48,560 bases of DNA from Burkholderiales bacterium (GCA_003963115.1 RXJQ01000045.1:1-48560), one strand, 5' to 3'. Counted from the first letter of the stretch, positions 1 to 11,277 are shown. Made by a program: numbers and translations. The notes: generated by a model from the letters alone, not told the origin.

Positions 1-2
1 GG

Positions 3-92
3 CAAATGCGCCAAGTGATGAACTTCACTGACCTCGACCACACCGATGTCCGCCAACGCAAAAATGCGGCGGCTTCTTCAGCGTATCCCTAG
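3..92 (+). CDS. 3' end of an upstream ORF, partial
   Basis: An open frame enters from the left edge and stops at TAG 90-92, six bases before the first permease. The visible 29 residues (ending in NAAASSAYP) carry no recognisable motif. Its position just upstream of an FtsX-type permease would fit the C-terminus of an ABC ATP-binding subunit, but nothing in the residues proves that. The frame is too short to exclude chance. Confidence 0.3.
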   Translation, partial: QMRQVMNFTDLDHTDVRQRKNAAASSAYP

Positions 93-97
93 GGCAC

Positions 98-1261
98 ATG
101 TTCCTCCTGCGGCTGCTGCTCAAGAACGCGTTCAGGTACCGCCTGCGTGCCTTGCTGACCATGATCGGTCTGGTCGTGGCGATCGCGGCATTCGGCTTGC
201 TGCGCACCATCGTGGATGCCTGGTATGCGGGCGTGGACGCCACGTCCAGCACGCGGCTGGTCACGCGCAGTGCCATCTCCCTGACTTTCCCCTTGCCCTT
301 GAACTACGCCGAGCGCATCCGCTCGGTGGATGGGGTGAGCGGCCTGTCGTGGGCCAACTGGTTCGGTGGCATCTACATCACCGAGCGCAACTTCTTTGCA
401 CAGTTTGCCATCGACCCGCCAAGCTATCTGGCGCTGTACCCCGAGTTCATCCTCAGTGAGCAGGAGAAGACGGATTTCTTCCGGGACCGCCAGGGCTGCG
501 TGGTCGGGCGCAAGCTGGCGCGTAAGTTCGGCTGGAAGCTGGGCGACACGGTGGCCTTGCGCGGCACGATCTACCCGGGTACGTGGTCCTTCACCGTTCG
601 CGGCATCTACCAGGGCAAGGACAGCAAGACCGATGAGCAGCAGATGTTCATCCACTGGAAGCTGTTGACCGAGACCATGCGCGCGCGCCTGGGCAACTCG
701 TCGATGTCGGACCATGTGGGCGTGTATGTGGTGGGCATCAAGAACCCCGACGACGCGCCGCTGGTGTCGCAACGCATCGATGCGCAGTTCAAGAACTCGC
801 TGGCCGAGACGCTGACCGAGACCGAGAAGGCCTTTCAGCTGAGCTTCGTGTCCATGAGCGAGGCCATCTTGATGGCGGTGCAGGCGGTGAGCTTCATCAT
901 CATCCTGATCATCATGGCGGTGATGGCCAACACCATGACGATGACCGCGCGCGAGCGCCTGGGCGAGTACGCCACGCTCAAGGCCCTGGGCTTTCCACCG
1001 GGCTTCGTGGTGAAGCTGCTGTTCGGCGAGAGCCTGTTGATTGCGCTGATCGGTGGCGGCATCGGCATGGCGGTGACCTTCCCCTTGGCGCGTGCCTTCG
1101 TGAACGCAGCAGGGACCTTGTTCCCCATCTTCAATGTGTCCATGCTGACGCTGAGCTTGCAGGTGCTGGCCAGCCTGGCCGTGGGGGTGGTGGCGGCGGC
1201 CTGGCCGGCCTGGAAGATGTCGCACATCGACATCGTGCGCGGGCTGCGTCATGTGGCTTAA
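98..1261 (+). CDS. ABC transporter permease, FtsX/MacB type
   Basis: A 387-residue inner-membrane protein. An N-terminal membrane segment (about residues 10-35, after LLKNAFRYRLRALLTMIGL) is followed by a long periplasmic MacB-type core domain. Three more membrane segments lie at the C-terminus (about 260-285, 310-340, 350-375). The ERLGEYATLKALGF motif just after the second segment is typical of FtsX-family permeases (LolC/E, MacB, YknZ), which couple a cytoplasmic ATPase to lipid, lipoprotein or drug extrusion. A second, related permease follows at 2044, so the two may form a heterodimer. No ATPase is inside the window. The start codon has only a weak ribosome-binding site. The substrate cannot be read from sequence. 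Confidence 0.86.
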   Translation: MFLLRLLLKNAFRYRLRALLTMIGLVVAIAAFGLLRTIVDAWYAGVDATSSTRLVTRSAISLTFPLPLNYAERIRSVDGVSGLSWANWFGGIYITERNFFAQFAIDPPSYLALYPEFILSEQEKTDFFRDRQGCVVGRKLARKFGWKLGDTVALRGTIYPGTWSFTVRGIYQGKDSKTDEQQMFIHWKLLTETMRARLGNSSMSDHVGVYVVGIKNPDDAPLVSQRIDAQFKNSLAETLTETEKAFQLSFVSMSEAILMAVQAVSFIIILIIMAVMANTMTMTARERLGEYATLKALGFPPGFVVKLLFGESLLIALIGGGIGMAVTFPLARAFVNAAGTLFPIFNVSMLTLSLQVLASLAVGVVAAAWPAWKMSHIDIVRGLRHVA

Positions 1262-1403
1262 GGCCATGACGCTGGATGCGACTACATCTCCCTGGTTCCA
1301 GCTTGGGTGTTTGCACTGACATATCAGCTACTCGACACACTTATCGGGCCTGCTGCTGGTGAGCTATGGCTTCGTCAACAGCAAGATTGGTGGCCTTCTG
1401 CGG

Positions 1404-1970
1404 TTGAGTGCTGTGTTGGGGCAGCCGCAGGTCGGGTGGCTGAGGGGGCATCCGGCCGGGCTTCGATGTTGGTGGTCCCGCTTTTCAAGCGGGACTGCCC
1501 TGCGCTGCTCGGCACCAACAAGGCGCCCCGCCGGATGTCCCCTCAGACCCTTGTCCGACCTGCTCGTGGCATGCACAGGCTCTTAGGCGGAGGGTGTGCA
1601 TAGGTTTGCGTGTTCGACTCGCATCGCCAAGCCGTCAAGCTCTATGTAGCCAAGCGCCCGCAACATCGCAGGCCTCTTCCATTCGTCGCACACCTCAAGC
1701 GGGGTGCAAAAAGGACTGAGTCGGTATTGGGCGGGGCGCCTTGTTGGTGCTGAGGAGCGGAGCAAGGAAGTGGGCACGCGCAGCGTGCTTCGTCATCTGA
1801 CTCGTCGGAGCTGTTTGACCGGAGCGGCCTTCAGGCCGCGCAGGGAGTTCTCCGACGCCACTTCCTTGCGAGCCCCGCAGGGCAGTCCCGCAAGGCGGGA
1901 CCACCAACATCGAAGCCCCGACCAATACCGACTCGGTCCGCGCCCCGCGCTGCACCGACAAAGCGCTCAA
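1404..1970 (+). repeat. composite inverted-repeat element, copy 1 (short form)
   Basis: This copy fills nearly all of the 780-base gap between the two permease genes. It is bounded by about 22-bp imperfect terminal inverted repeats: 1404-1425 starts TTGAGTGCTGTGTTGGGG, and 1949-1970 is the complement of TTGAGCGCTTTGTCGGTG. It holds two palindromic modules joined by a linker at 1548-1712. The first (about 1436-1547) has outer arms beginning GGCTGAGGGGGC. The second has outer arms at 1713-1737 and 1915-1939 (23 of 25 bases pair), an inner 12-bp stem at 1762-1773/1858-1869, a GCACGC-GCA-GCGTGC hairpin at 1774-1788, and hairpins GCGGCCT/AGGCCGC and GTCCCGC/GCGGGAC. The whole unit is homologous to the complement of 5943-6608. 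No target-site duplication is visible. Short open frames across it are by-products of the palindromes, not genes. The family is not one I can name. Confidence 0.78.
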
Positions 1971-2043
1971 GCATAGAAATAGAAGGAAAAAGCAGAAAGA
2001 CGACCACGCCAAAGTGGCGCCAAGCACCGGGCACAATCAAGCC

Positions 2044-3222
2044 ATGGCCGCCCCGCGTGTTGTCCCATTCAGCTACATCGCCCGCAATCTCTGGGTGAGG
2101 CGGGTGACCACCGTGCTCACCGCGGCTGGTATGGGCCTGGTTGTCTATGTGTTCGCCACCGTGCTGATGATGAGCGAGGGCATCCGGGCCACGCTGGTGG
2201 CCACTGGCCAACTCGACAACGTGATGGTCCTGCGCAAGGGCGCGGGTGCCGAAATCAATTCGGGCATCGCGCGCAGCCAGGCCTCGGTGATCGAAAGCCT
2301 CTCGCAGATCGCCACTGACGCTCAGGGCAACCGCATGGTGAGCGAGGAGCCAGTGGTGCTCAACACCCTGCCCAAACGCAGCAGCGGCAAGCCCAGCAAC
2401 GTGACCGTGCGCGGCACCTCGGCCACAGGTGTCGCGCTGCGGCCGCAGGTGCGCCTCTTCGCCGGCCGCATGTTCCGGCCCGGCACCAGCGAGATCATCA
2501 CCGGCAAGGCCGTGGCACGGGGTTTTGCCGGCGCAGGCCTGGGCGAGACCATGCACTTCGCCGGGCGCGACTGGCGCGTGGTGGGCGTGTTCGATGCGGG
2601 CCGCAGTGGCTTCGACTCCGAGGTCTGGGGCGACAGCGAGCAGATGATGCAGGCCTTCAGGCGCCAGACCTATTCCAGCGTCGTGTTCAAGCTGACCGAC
2701 GCCGGGTCTTTCGATGCCGTCAGGCAAAGTCTGGAGAACGACCCGCGGCTGACGCTGGAAGCCAAGCGCGAAACCGTGTTCTACGCCGAGCAGTCCGAGG
2801 CCCTGGCCACCTTCATCCGGCTGTTGGGCCTGGCCCTGTCCGTCATCTTCTCGATCGGCGCGGTGGTGGGGGCGATGATCACGATGTTCGCGGCGGTGGC
2901 TTCGCGCATCGGCGAAATCGGCACCCTGCGCGCCTTGGGCTTTCGGCGATCGGCTGTGCTGTGGGGTTTTCTCAGCGAGTCCTTGCTGCTGGCCCTGGTG
3001 GGCGGCCTCATGGGGCTGGCGGCGGCCGCCCTGATGCAGACGGTCAACATCTCCACCGTGAATTTCCAGACCTTTTCCGAACTGGCATTCCAGTTCACAC
3101 TCACACCGCGCATCGCCATGCAGGCCATCTGTTTTGCCCTGGCCATGGGCCTGGTAGGCGGCTTCATACCGGCCTGGCGCGCTGCACGCATGAAGATCAT
3201 CGATTGCCTGCGTGAAGCTTGA
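2044..3222 (+). CDS. ABC transporter permease, FtsX/MacB type (second subunit)
   Basis: A 392-residue inner-membrane protein starting MAAPRVVPFSYIARNLWVRR. A GTG 30 bases upstream would add ten residues with no better ribosome-binding site, so ATG 2044 is preferred. It has one N-terminal membrane helix (about 20-45), a periplasmic MacB core domain, and three C-terminal helices. The IGEIGTLRALGF motif matches ERLGEYATLKALGF of the permease at 98, showing the same FtsX family. The two permeases should belong to one transporter, yet they are separated by the composite repeat at 1404-1970. The downstream hydrolase starts 18 bases after the stop with a strong ribosome-binding site and is probably co-transcribed. 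Confidence 0.86.
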   Translation: MAAPRVVPFSYIARNLWVRRVTTVLTAAGMGLVVYVFATVLMMSEGIRATLVATGQLDNVMVLRKGAGAEINSGIARSQASVIESLSQIATDAQGNRMVSEEPVVLNTLPKRSSGKPSNVTVRGTSATGVALRPQVRLFAGRMFRPGTSEIITGKAVARGFAGAGLGETMHFAGRDWRVVGVFDAGRSGFDSEVWGDSEQMMQAFRRQTYSSVVFKLTDAGSFDAVRQSLENDPRLTLEAKRETVFYAEQSEALATFIRLLGLALSVIFSIGAVVGAMITMFAAVASRIGEIGTLRALGFRRSAVLWGFLSESLLLALVGGLMGLAAAALMQTVNISTVNFQTFSELAFQFTLTPRIAMQAICFALAMGLVGGFIPAWRAARMKIIDCLREA

Positions 3223-3240
3223 TCGACAAGGAGACACCCC

Positions 3241-4125
3241 ATGCACCTGTGCACCTATGAGTTCGAAAAACAGATCCAGCTGGGCCTGGTTCGAGGCCCC
3301 GGCATCGTCAACCTGAGCCAGGCCTTGGCGGGAGAGCTGTCTGCGCACCAACCCATGATCGATCTGATCGCCCGATGGGACGAACTCAAGGACCAGGTGG
3401 CAGCCCTGTCGGACGCGCCTGCCGACGTCACGCTGGACCAGGTGCATCTGCTGGCGCCGGTGCCGCGTCCCGGCAAGGTGCTGGCGATCGGGCTGAACTA
3501 TGTCGAGCATGTCAACGAGGCCATCATCGGCGAGACGCGCACGGTGCCCGAGCACCAGGTCTGGTTCACCAAGCTGGGCAATGCCATCAACGGGCCGTTC
3601 GATCCCATCGTGCTGCCACGTGTGTCGACGATGACCGACTACGAGGCCGAGATGGTGGCCATCATCGGGCAGCGCTGCCGCCATGTGTCGCGCGAGCAGG
3701 CCAGCGAGGTGGTGTTCGGTTACTGCGTGGGCAACGACGTGTCGGTGCGCGATTTCCAGAAGCGCACCTCGCAGTGGACGCTGGGCAAGTCCTTCGACAC
3801 GCATGCGCCCTTCGGGCCCTGGATCACCACGGCCGATGAAGTGGGCGACCCGCATCAGCTCGACATCCAATGCCTGGTCAATGGCGAGGTGCGCCAGCAC
3901 AGCAACACGCGCTTGATGATCCACAACGTGTGGGATCAGATCGCGCAGCTCACGCAGGTGATGACGCTGGAGCCCGGCGATGTCATCTACACTGGTACAT
4001 GCAGCGGCGTGGGCGCTGCTTTCAGTCCGCCCAAGTTCCTCAAGGCGGGCGACACGGTGCGTGTGGAGATCGCTTCGCTGGGCGCCATCGTGGCGCGGTG
4101 CGTGGACGAGGACGCTGCGGCCTGA
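3241..4125 (+). CDS. fumarylacetoacetate hydrolase family protein
   Basis: A 294-residue cytoplasmic enzyme. The FAH fold starts near residue 75 (PRPGKVLAIGLNYVEHVNEA). The metal-binding acid cluster is seen in the DYEAEM segment, followed by GYCVGNDVSVRDFQ, GKSFDTHAPFGPW and the C-terminal GDVIYTGTCSGVG. These are hallmarks of the FahA/FAHD/HpcE superfamily, which hydrolyses or hydrates 2-oxo acids from aromatic-ring degradation or decarboxylates oxaloacetate-like acids. The substrate is not predictable from the motifs. The length is normal for single-domain members with an N-terminal extension. An AAGGAG ribosome-binding site sits 8-13 bases upstream. It ends seven bases from the convergent TetR gene. 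Confidence 0.87.
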   Translation: MHLCTYEFEKQIQLGLVRGPGIVNLSQALAGELSAHQPMIDLIARWDELKDQVAALSDAPADVTLDQVHLLAPVPRPGKVLAIGLNYVEHVNEAIIGETRTVPEHQVWFTKLGNAINGPFDPIVLPRVSTMTDYEAEMVAIIGQRCRHVSREQASEVVFGYCVGNDVSVRDFQKRTSQWTLGKSFDTHAPFGPWITTADEVGDPHQLDIQCLVNGEVRQHSNTRLMIHNVWDQIAQLTQVMTLEPGDVIYTGTCSGVGAAFSPPKFLKAGDTVRVEIASLGAIVARCVDEDAAA

Positions 4126-4131
4126 GTGGCG

Positions 4132-4776
4132 TCACTGGCCGCTTGAGGGCGGCATGAGTTCGGTCTCCAGCGAGCTGATCACGGCCTGGATGAAGTCGGT
4201 GACGGTGGGCGTGAGCTGGCTCAACTGCCCGGCCTCGTCACGCTCGATGGCCTGCAAGATCAACTCGTTGACACCGCCCACGACAGCCGTGGCCATGGCC
4301 GGTGTCAAGGGGCGCTTGTCGGGCTCCATGACGCGGAAGGCCTCGACCTGCATGATGAGGAAATCGGCAAAGCGCTGGCCCATGCGGCGGCGCAAGGCGA
4401 GCCCGGCCGGGCCGATGGTCAGCAGGTCGAGGTAGACAGCGCGCATCACGGCGGGCTGGCGCTCCAGGCTGCTGAGGTAAGCGTGCGTCACGTTGCGCAA
4501 CTGGGTGACCCAGTCCTCCTCCATGCGGTAGTGCGCCACGATCAGCGCCAGCGTCTGTTCGCTGAGGCGCTCGCCCAGGGCCAGCAGGCAGGCCTCCTTG
4601 CTGGCGAACTGCTCGTAGAAGGTGCGCTTGGATACCCGCGCCTGCGCCACGATGTCGGCGATGGTGATGTCGGCGAAGGCCTGGGAGGCCAGGGCCAGCG
4701 CCAGGCCGTCCAGCAGGCGCTGGCGGTGCTCCTGGGAGGCGGGTGTCGAGGGGCTCAGGGACTTGTCCTTGCTCAT
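4132..4776 (-). CDS. TetR/AcrR family transcriptional regulator
   Basis: 214 residues if translation starts at MSKDKSLSPS (ATG at 4776); an in-frame ATG at 4806 would add ten residues. The N-terminal helix-turn-helix reads FADITIADIVAQARVSKRTFYEQFASKEACLLAL, the classic TetR signature. The C-terminal ligand-binding domain is all-helical with no recognised subclass. The gene is divergent from a secreted alpha/beta hydrolase. Two TGGTAC-N6-GTACCA palindromes lie in the shared 126-bp region, so it probably represses that hydrolase and itself. The inducer is unknown but may be the hydrolase substrate or product. Its 3' end meets the FAH gene tail to tail. Confidence 0.87.
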   Translation of the reverse strand: MSKDKSLSPSTPASQEHRQRLLDGLALALASQAFADITIADIVAQARVSKRTFYEQFASKEACLLALGERLSEQTLALIVAHYRMEEDWVTQLRNVTHAYLSSLERQPAVMRAVYLDLLTIGPAGLALRRRMGQRFADFLIMQVEAFRVMEPDKRPLTPAMATAVVGGVNELILQAIERDEAGQLSQLTPTVTDFIQAVISSLETELMPPSSGQ

Positions 4777-4809
4777 GGAACGGGGCAATCCGGTTATCGG
4801 TGTCATCGC

Positions 4810-4827
4810 TGGTACTTGACGGTACCA
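4810..4827. promoter_or_regulatory. TetR operator 1 overlapping a -35 element
   Basis: TGGTAC TTGACG GTACCA is an inverted repeat with 6-bp half-sites and a 6-bp spacer. The spacer is itself a good -35 hexamer (TTGACG, 4816-4821). It is followed after 17 bases by TAAGGT (4839-4844), a plausible weak -10 for the hydrolase at 4903. A repressor bound here would block RNA polymerase. The half-site geometry is identical to operator 2. Confidence 0.68.
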
Positions 4828-4855
4828 CTTTGCTGCGATAAGGTCACGTCTGTTG

Positions 4856-4875
4856 TTGGTACCAATTGGTACCAA
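4856..4875. promoter_or_regulatory. TetR operator 2, perfect 20-bp palindrome
   Basis: TTGGTACCAATTGGTACCAA is a perfect palindrome. It contains the same TGGTAC-N6-GTACCA core as the site at 4810-4827, with centres 47 bp apart. It lies just downstream of the predicted -10 and 27 bases before the hydrolase start, a typical position for a repressor roadblock. Two matching sites between divergent genes strongly suggest binding by the TetR protein at 4132-4776. Confidence 0.75.
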
Positions 4876-4902
4876 GCCTGTTTCAGACCGAGGAGACCCT
4901 TC

Positions 4903-5916
4903 ATGCAAACCATCTCATCGCGCTGGCATCCGGCTGCGGCGCTGGTCACGTTCACTGTTTTGCTGGGCGCCAGTGGCGCTGCATTGTCTCAGTCGGCCGG
5001 TATACCCGAGGCCAAGCCGTACACGGTGGTGGACGCCAGCTTTGCCTGCCAGCAGACCACCTGCGATGCCGAGATGTGGCTGCCCAATCGGGCGACTGCA
5101 TCTGCCAAGCCCCCGGTGATCGTCATGGCGCACGGCTTCGGGGCGCTCAAGGAATGGGGCTTGCCGGCATATGCCGAGCGCTTCGTGAAGGCCGGCTTCG
5201 CGGTCGTGCGCTTCGACTATCGGGGATTCGGCAAGAGCGGCGGTCAGCCGCGACGTGTCGTGGACGGCAAGGAGCACGTCAAGGACTGGCTGTCGGCCAT
5301 CGACGCGATCAGCCAGCGGCCGGAGGTGGATGGGCAGCGGCTGGGCATCTGGGGCACGTCCTACAGTGGCGGGCAGGTGCTGGTGGCGGGGGCGGAGCGT
5401 CCGCAACTGGTCAAGGCAGTGAGTGCGCAGGTGCCGTTCGTGAACGGCCTGTCCAGCAGTCTGCGCTATCCCATCAAGTACCAGCCTCTGGCAACCTGGT
5501 ATGCCTTGCGCGACATGCTGCGAAGCGACAAGGAAGAGCCGCTGTATGTGCCCATCATCGCCAAGGATGCGTTTGCGGCCCTGGTGTGCGACGAGTGCGT
5601 GGAGGGTTACAAGTCCCTGAATAGCAAGGGGCTGGGCGACGAAGACAACAAGGTGGCCGCGCGCGTCTTCATGAGCCTGCCTTTCTTCTCGCCAGGTGAC
5701 CGCGCCAAGGACATCCAGGCGCCCACACTGATCATGGCGGCCGAAAACGATGGCCTCATCCCGGTGGAGAAGGTGCGTTCGGTGGCCAAGGCTTTGCCGC
5801 ATGGCGAGTATGTTGAACTCAAGGGGGCACACCACTTCTCGCCCTACAGCGGGCCCTTGTTCGAACAAGTGGTGAGCAAGCAGACGGCGTTCTTCGTGGC
5901 GCAGTTGAAGCCTTGA
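4903..5916 (+). CDS. secreted alpha/beta hydrolase
   Basis: 337 residues starting at MQTISSRWHPAAALVTF, with GAGGAG 8-13 bases upstream. Residues 1-29 look like a Sec signal peptide ending near GAALSQ. The alpha/beta-hydrolase fold shows the oxyanion segment VIVMAHGFGALKEW, then FDYRGFGKSGG, the nucleophile elbow WGTSYSGG, an acid in AENDGLIP and the histidine in GAHHFSPY. This order matches the dienelactone-hydrolase/S15-peptidase-like group of esterases and acyl hydrolases. Four cysteines (CQQTTC and CDEC) could form periplasmic disulfides. Its promoter region carries two operators for the divergent TetR regulator, so expression is probably substrate-induced. The natural substrate is unknown. 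Confidence 0.86.
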   Translation: MQTISSRWHPAAALVTFTVLLGASGAALSQSAGIPEAKPYTVVDASFACQQTTCDAEMWLPNRATASAKPPVIVMAHGFGALKEWGLPAYAERFVKAGFAVVRFDYRGFGKSGGQPRRVVDGKEHVKDWLSAIDAISQRPEVDGQRLGIWGTSYSGGQVLVAGAERPQLVKAVSAQVPFVNGLSSSLRYPIKYQPLATWYALRDMLRSDKEEPLYVPIIAKDAFAALVCDECVEGYKSLNSKGLGDEDNKVAARVFMSLPFFSPGDRAKDIQAPTLIMAAENDGLIPVEKVRSVAKALPHGEYVELKGAHHFSPYSGPLFEQVVSKQTAFFVAQLKP

Positions 5917-5942
5917 GATTTTTTGCTTTTGTACGCAGCGTT

Positions 5943-6608
5943 TTGAGCGCTTTTCGGGGTAGCGCGGGGCGCGGACCGAGTCGGTGTTGGGCGGGGCTTC
6001 GATGTTGGTGGTCCCGCTTTTCAAGCAGGACTGCCCTGCGGTGCTCGCAAGGAAGTGGCGCCGGGGAACTCGCTGCGCGAACGCTGTTCGCTCCGCTCGG
6101 ACAACCCCGGCGAGTCAGATGACGAAGCACGCTGCGCGTGCCCACTTCCTTGCTGCGCTCCTCAGCACCAACAAGGCGCCCCGCCCAATACCGACTCAGT
6201 CCTTTTTGCGCCCCGCTTGATGCATGCGACGAGGAGTCCTGCAACGTTGCAGGCACTTGACCACAAGGCAGTGGTAGCCGAGCAAACAAACCTGCGTATA
6301 CCCCAGCCTAAGAACCTGTGCACGCCACGAGCAGGTCGGACAAGGGGCTGAGGGGGCATCCGGCGGGGCGCCTTGTTGGTGCCGAGCAGCGGAGGGCCAA
6401 GGTGGGCGCACGCAGTGCGCGTCAATCATCTGACTCGCTGGCGTTGTTTGAGCATAAGGGCCAGGGGCCCTGGAGCGAGTTCGCCAGCGCCACCTTGGCC
6501 TGAGCAGCGCAGGGCAGTCCTGCTGGAAAAGCGGGACCACCAACATCGAAGCCCTGCCGGAAGCCCCCTCAGCCACCCGACCTGCGGCCACCCCGACAAA
6601 GCGCTCAA
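5943..6608 (-). repeat. composite inverted-repeat element, copy 2 (full form, opposite orientation)
   Basis: This copy occupies most of the 771-base gap before uvrA. Terminal inverted repeats are 5943-5965 (TTGAGCGCTTTTCGGGGT) and 6584-6608 (complement of TTGAGCGCTTTGTCGGGG). Module one has outer arms 5973-5997/6178-6202, inner stem 6047-6058/6142-6153 and GCA-type hairpin 6127-6141. Module two has outer arms 6346-6369/6551-6574 (22 of 24 pair), inner stem 6395-6405/6490-6500 (11 of 11 pair) and hairpin 6406-6420. The linker 6203-6345 includes the perfect palindrome CCTGCAACGTTGCAGG (6238-6253). Read on the minus strand it aligns end to end with 1404-1970, but keeps about 100 bp that copy 1 lost. 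The right end stops 80 bp before uvrA, so it lies in or beside the uvrA promoter. No target duplication or coding capacity was seen. Confidence 0.78.
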
Positions 6609-6687
6609 GTGGGGCAAGTAGGTCAGGTGGCGCTACCCGTCCAAGCCGACGTATCATGGTTGGTTGCTTTGTGCCCAGATCCAGCCG

Positions 6688-9650
<2,963 letters not shown>

Positions 9651-9678
<28 letters not shown>

Positions 9679-11258
9679 GCCGAGCTGTTGAACTGGCTCA
9701 GGTTGGGCAGGATGGCCTGCAGATTGCTGTCTGAGACACCCATCCACTTGCCCAGCGTGTAGGCGTACTGGTCCACCGAGGTGCTGGGGATCAACACGCC
9801 GTTCTGGATCTGGTCGGGGCTGCTGAACACGCCTTGGCTATTGGCCGTGCTGTAGGTTGGGAAGGTGCCGTAGACCTCGGTGCCGATGACCGCGCCGCCC
9901 ATGATCAGGTGATGGCCGCCCCAGCCGTGGTCGGTGCCGTCGCCATTGCTGGTGAAGGTGCGGCCGAATTCCGAGGCCGTGAAAGTGGTGACTTGCGAGC
10001 GCATGTCGCCAGCCGGCATATTGCCCAGCACACGGTCGAAATAGGCCATGGCATGGTTGAGCTGGGCCATTCTTTCGCCGTGTTCGCCGATCTGCCCGTT
10101 GTGGGTGTCAAAACCATTGAGGTTGACCATGAACAACTGCCTGCTCATACCCAGGCTGGCCGTGCGATTGGTGTCGATCAGCCTGGCTACCATTTGCAAC
10201 TGGAGCGCCAAGAGATTGAGCTTCTGGCTGCCATCCACTGGGCTGGTATACATCAGCATGGGATCTGCGTACGGATTGGTGGCGCCGCCGGTGCTCCATG
10301 GGGATACTCCCAGTGGGGCCAGCGCACTGTTGAGCAGATCTGAAGCCTGCAGGCCACGTTGCGCAACGGCTTGCATATCCGATGCGAACAGGTTGCCGGC
10401 CGACACCGTGGGTGTGCCTTGTGCAGACAGCTTGCCCAGTACGTTGGCCACGCCTTGATACAGACGGCTGTTGCCGTAGATTTGGCTGCCATATCCCAGC
10501 TGCATCACGTGCGTGGGGTGGCTTTGATAGGGCAGCACATTGCGTCCACCCAGCCAGATGGCCGAGCCAGAGGGGGTCATGCAAGTGAACGACTTCTTGA
10601 TCAGGGCAACGTTGGCATCGCTGCGACCTGCGCCATTGCCTTGCATCAGCAGGTCACCCATCAGGCCACCCCAACCCGGCGAAGCTCCCTCAGGATTGAA
10701 CGTCTGCCAAGTGGACTGCTGGTCATTGTGCGAGAACAGCTTGACCGGTTTGCTGGCACGCGCGTCAGACCAGTCTGCTTTGCTCGTCGGGCGTGTCAGC
10801 GGGCCCACGTTGGCGAGCACGGCTGCACGCCCGCTCTGGTGTAGCTGCTGCAGCTGGGTCATGGCCGGATGAAAAGCGAACTGACGGCCAGCGTGAACGG
10901 CACGTCCCGCATGGCTGATGGGCAGAACGCCGCCGAGCCGATCAGGACTGGTTCCTGCCGCACTGGCATTTGGCACCACACCAGGTTTGGGCAGGGCAAT
11001 TGGCGCACTGCCATCGGTTGGCTGGCGTTGGGCGACATAGCTGCTCCACGAACTGGTGTCGGTGGCCAGCACGGTATTGAAGGCGTCATTGCCACCTTGC
11101 ATGAACACGCAAACCAGAGCCCGATAACCGCTGCTGCTGGTCGATTGGGCCGCAGCAGCGGTGATGGCGCTCAGGTTGATACCCAAAGGCAAGGCCGCCC
11201 CCATCGAGCACAAGTTGGTGGTTTGACGCAGGAAATGGCGTCGACTGATCTGGTTCAT
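9651..11258 (-). CDS. DUF1501 family Tat-exported protein
   Basis: 535 residues. The N-terminus SRRHFLRQT plus a hydrophobic stretch ending at ITAAAAQ is a twin-arginine signal peptide, so the folded protein is periplasmic. Family landmarks are [15 protein letters not shown], the [17 protein letters not shown] segment, and [23 protein letters not shown] near residue 430, which holds the conserved metal-ligand-like His/Asp cluster. DUF1501 proteins have an alkaline-phosphatase/sulfatase-like fold and are usually encoded with a DUF1800 protein, as here, where that gene ends 19 bases upstream. The biochemical role is unknown. The stop overlaps the convergent uvrA end. Confidence 0.91.
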
Positions 11259-11277
11259 ACCCTTGAATCCTCTGGCT

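Noticed and set aside
1404..1970. Insertion sequence with transposase
   Set aside because: No transposase-like frame or target duplication is present; the element is only 567 bp and palindromic.
1307..1976. Short open frames inside the first composite repeat, with similar peptides in the second copy
   Set aside because: Peptide similarity follows from DNA similarity on both strands; frames are short and change with indels, so they are not genes.
1831..3924. 697-codon minus-strand open frame across permease and FAH genes
   Set aside because: It opposes two well-supported genes and has shadow composition (His, Gln, Gly, Arg rich) with no motif.
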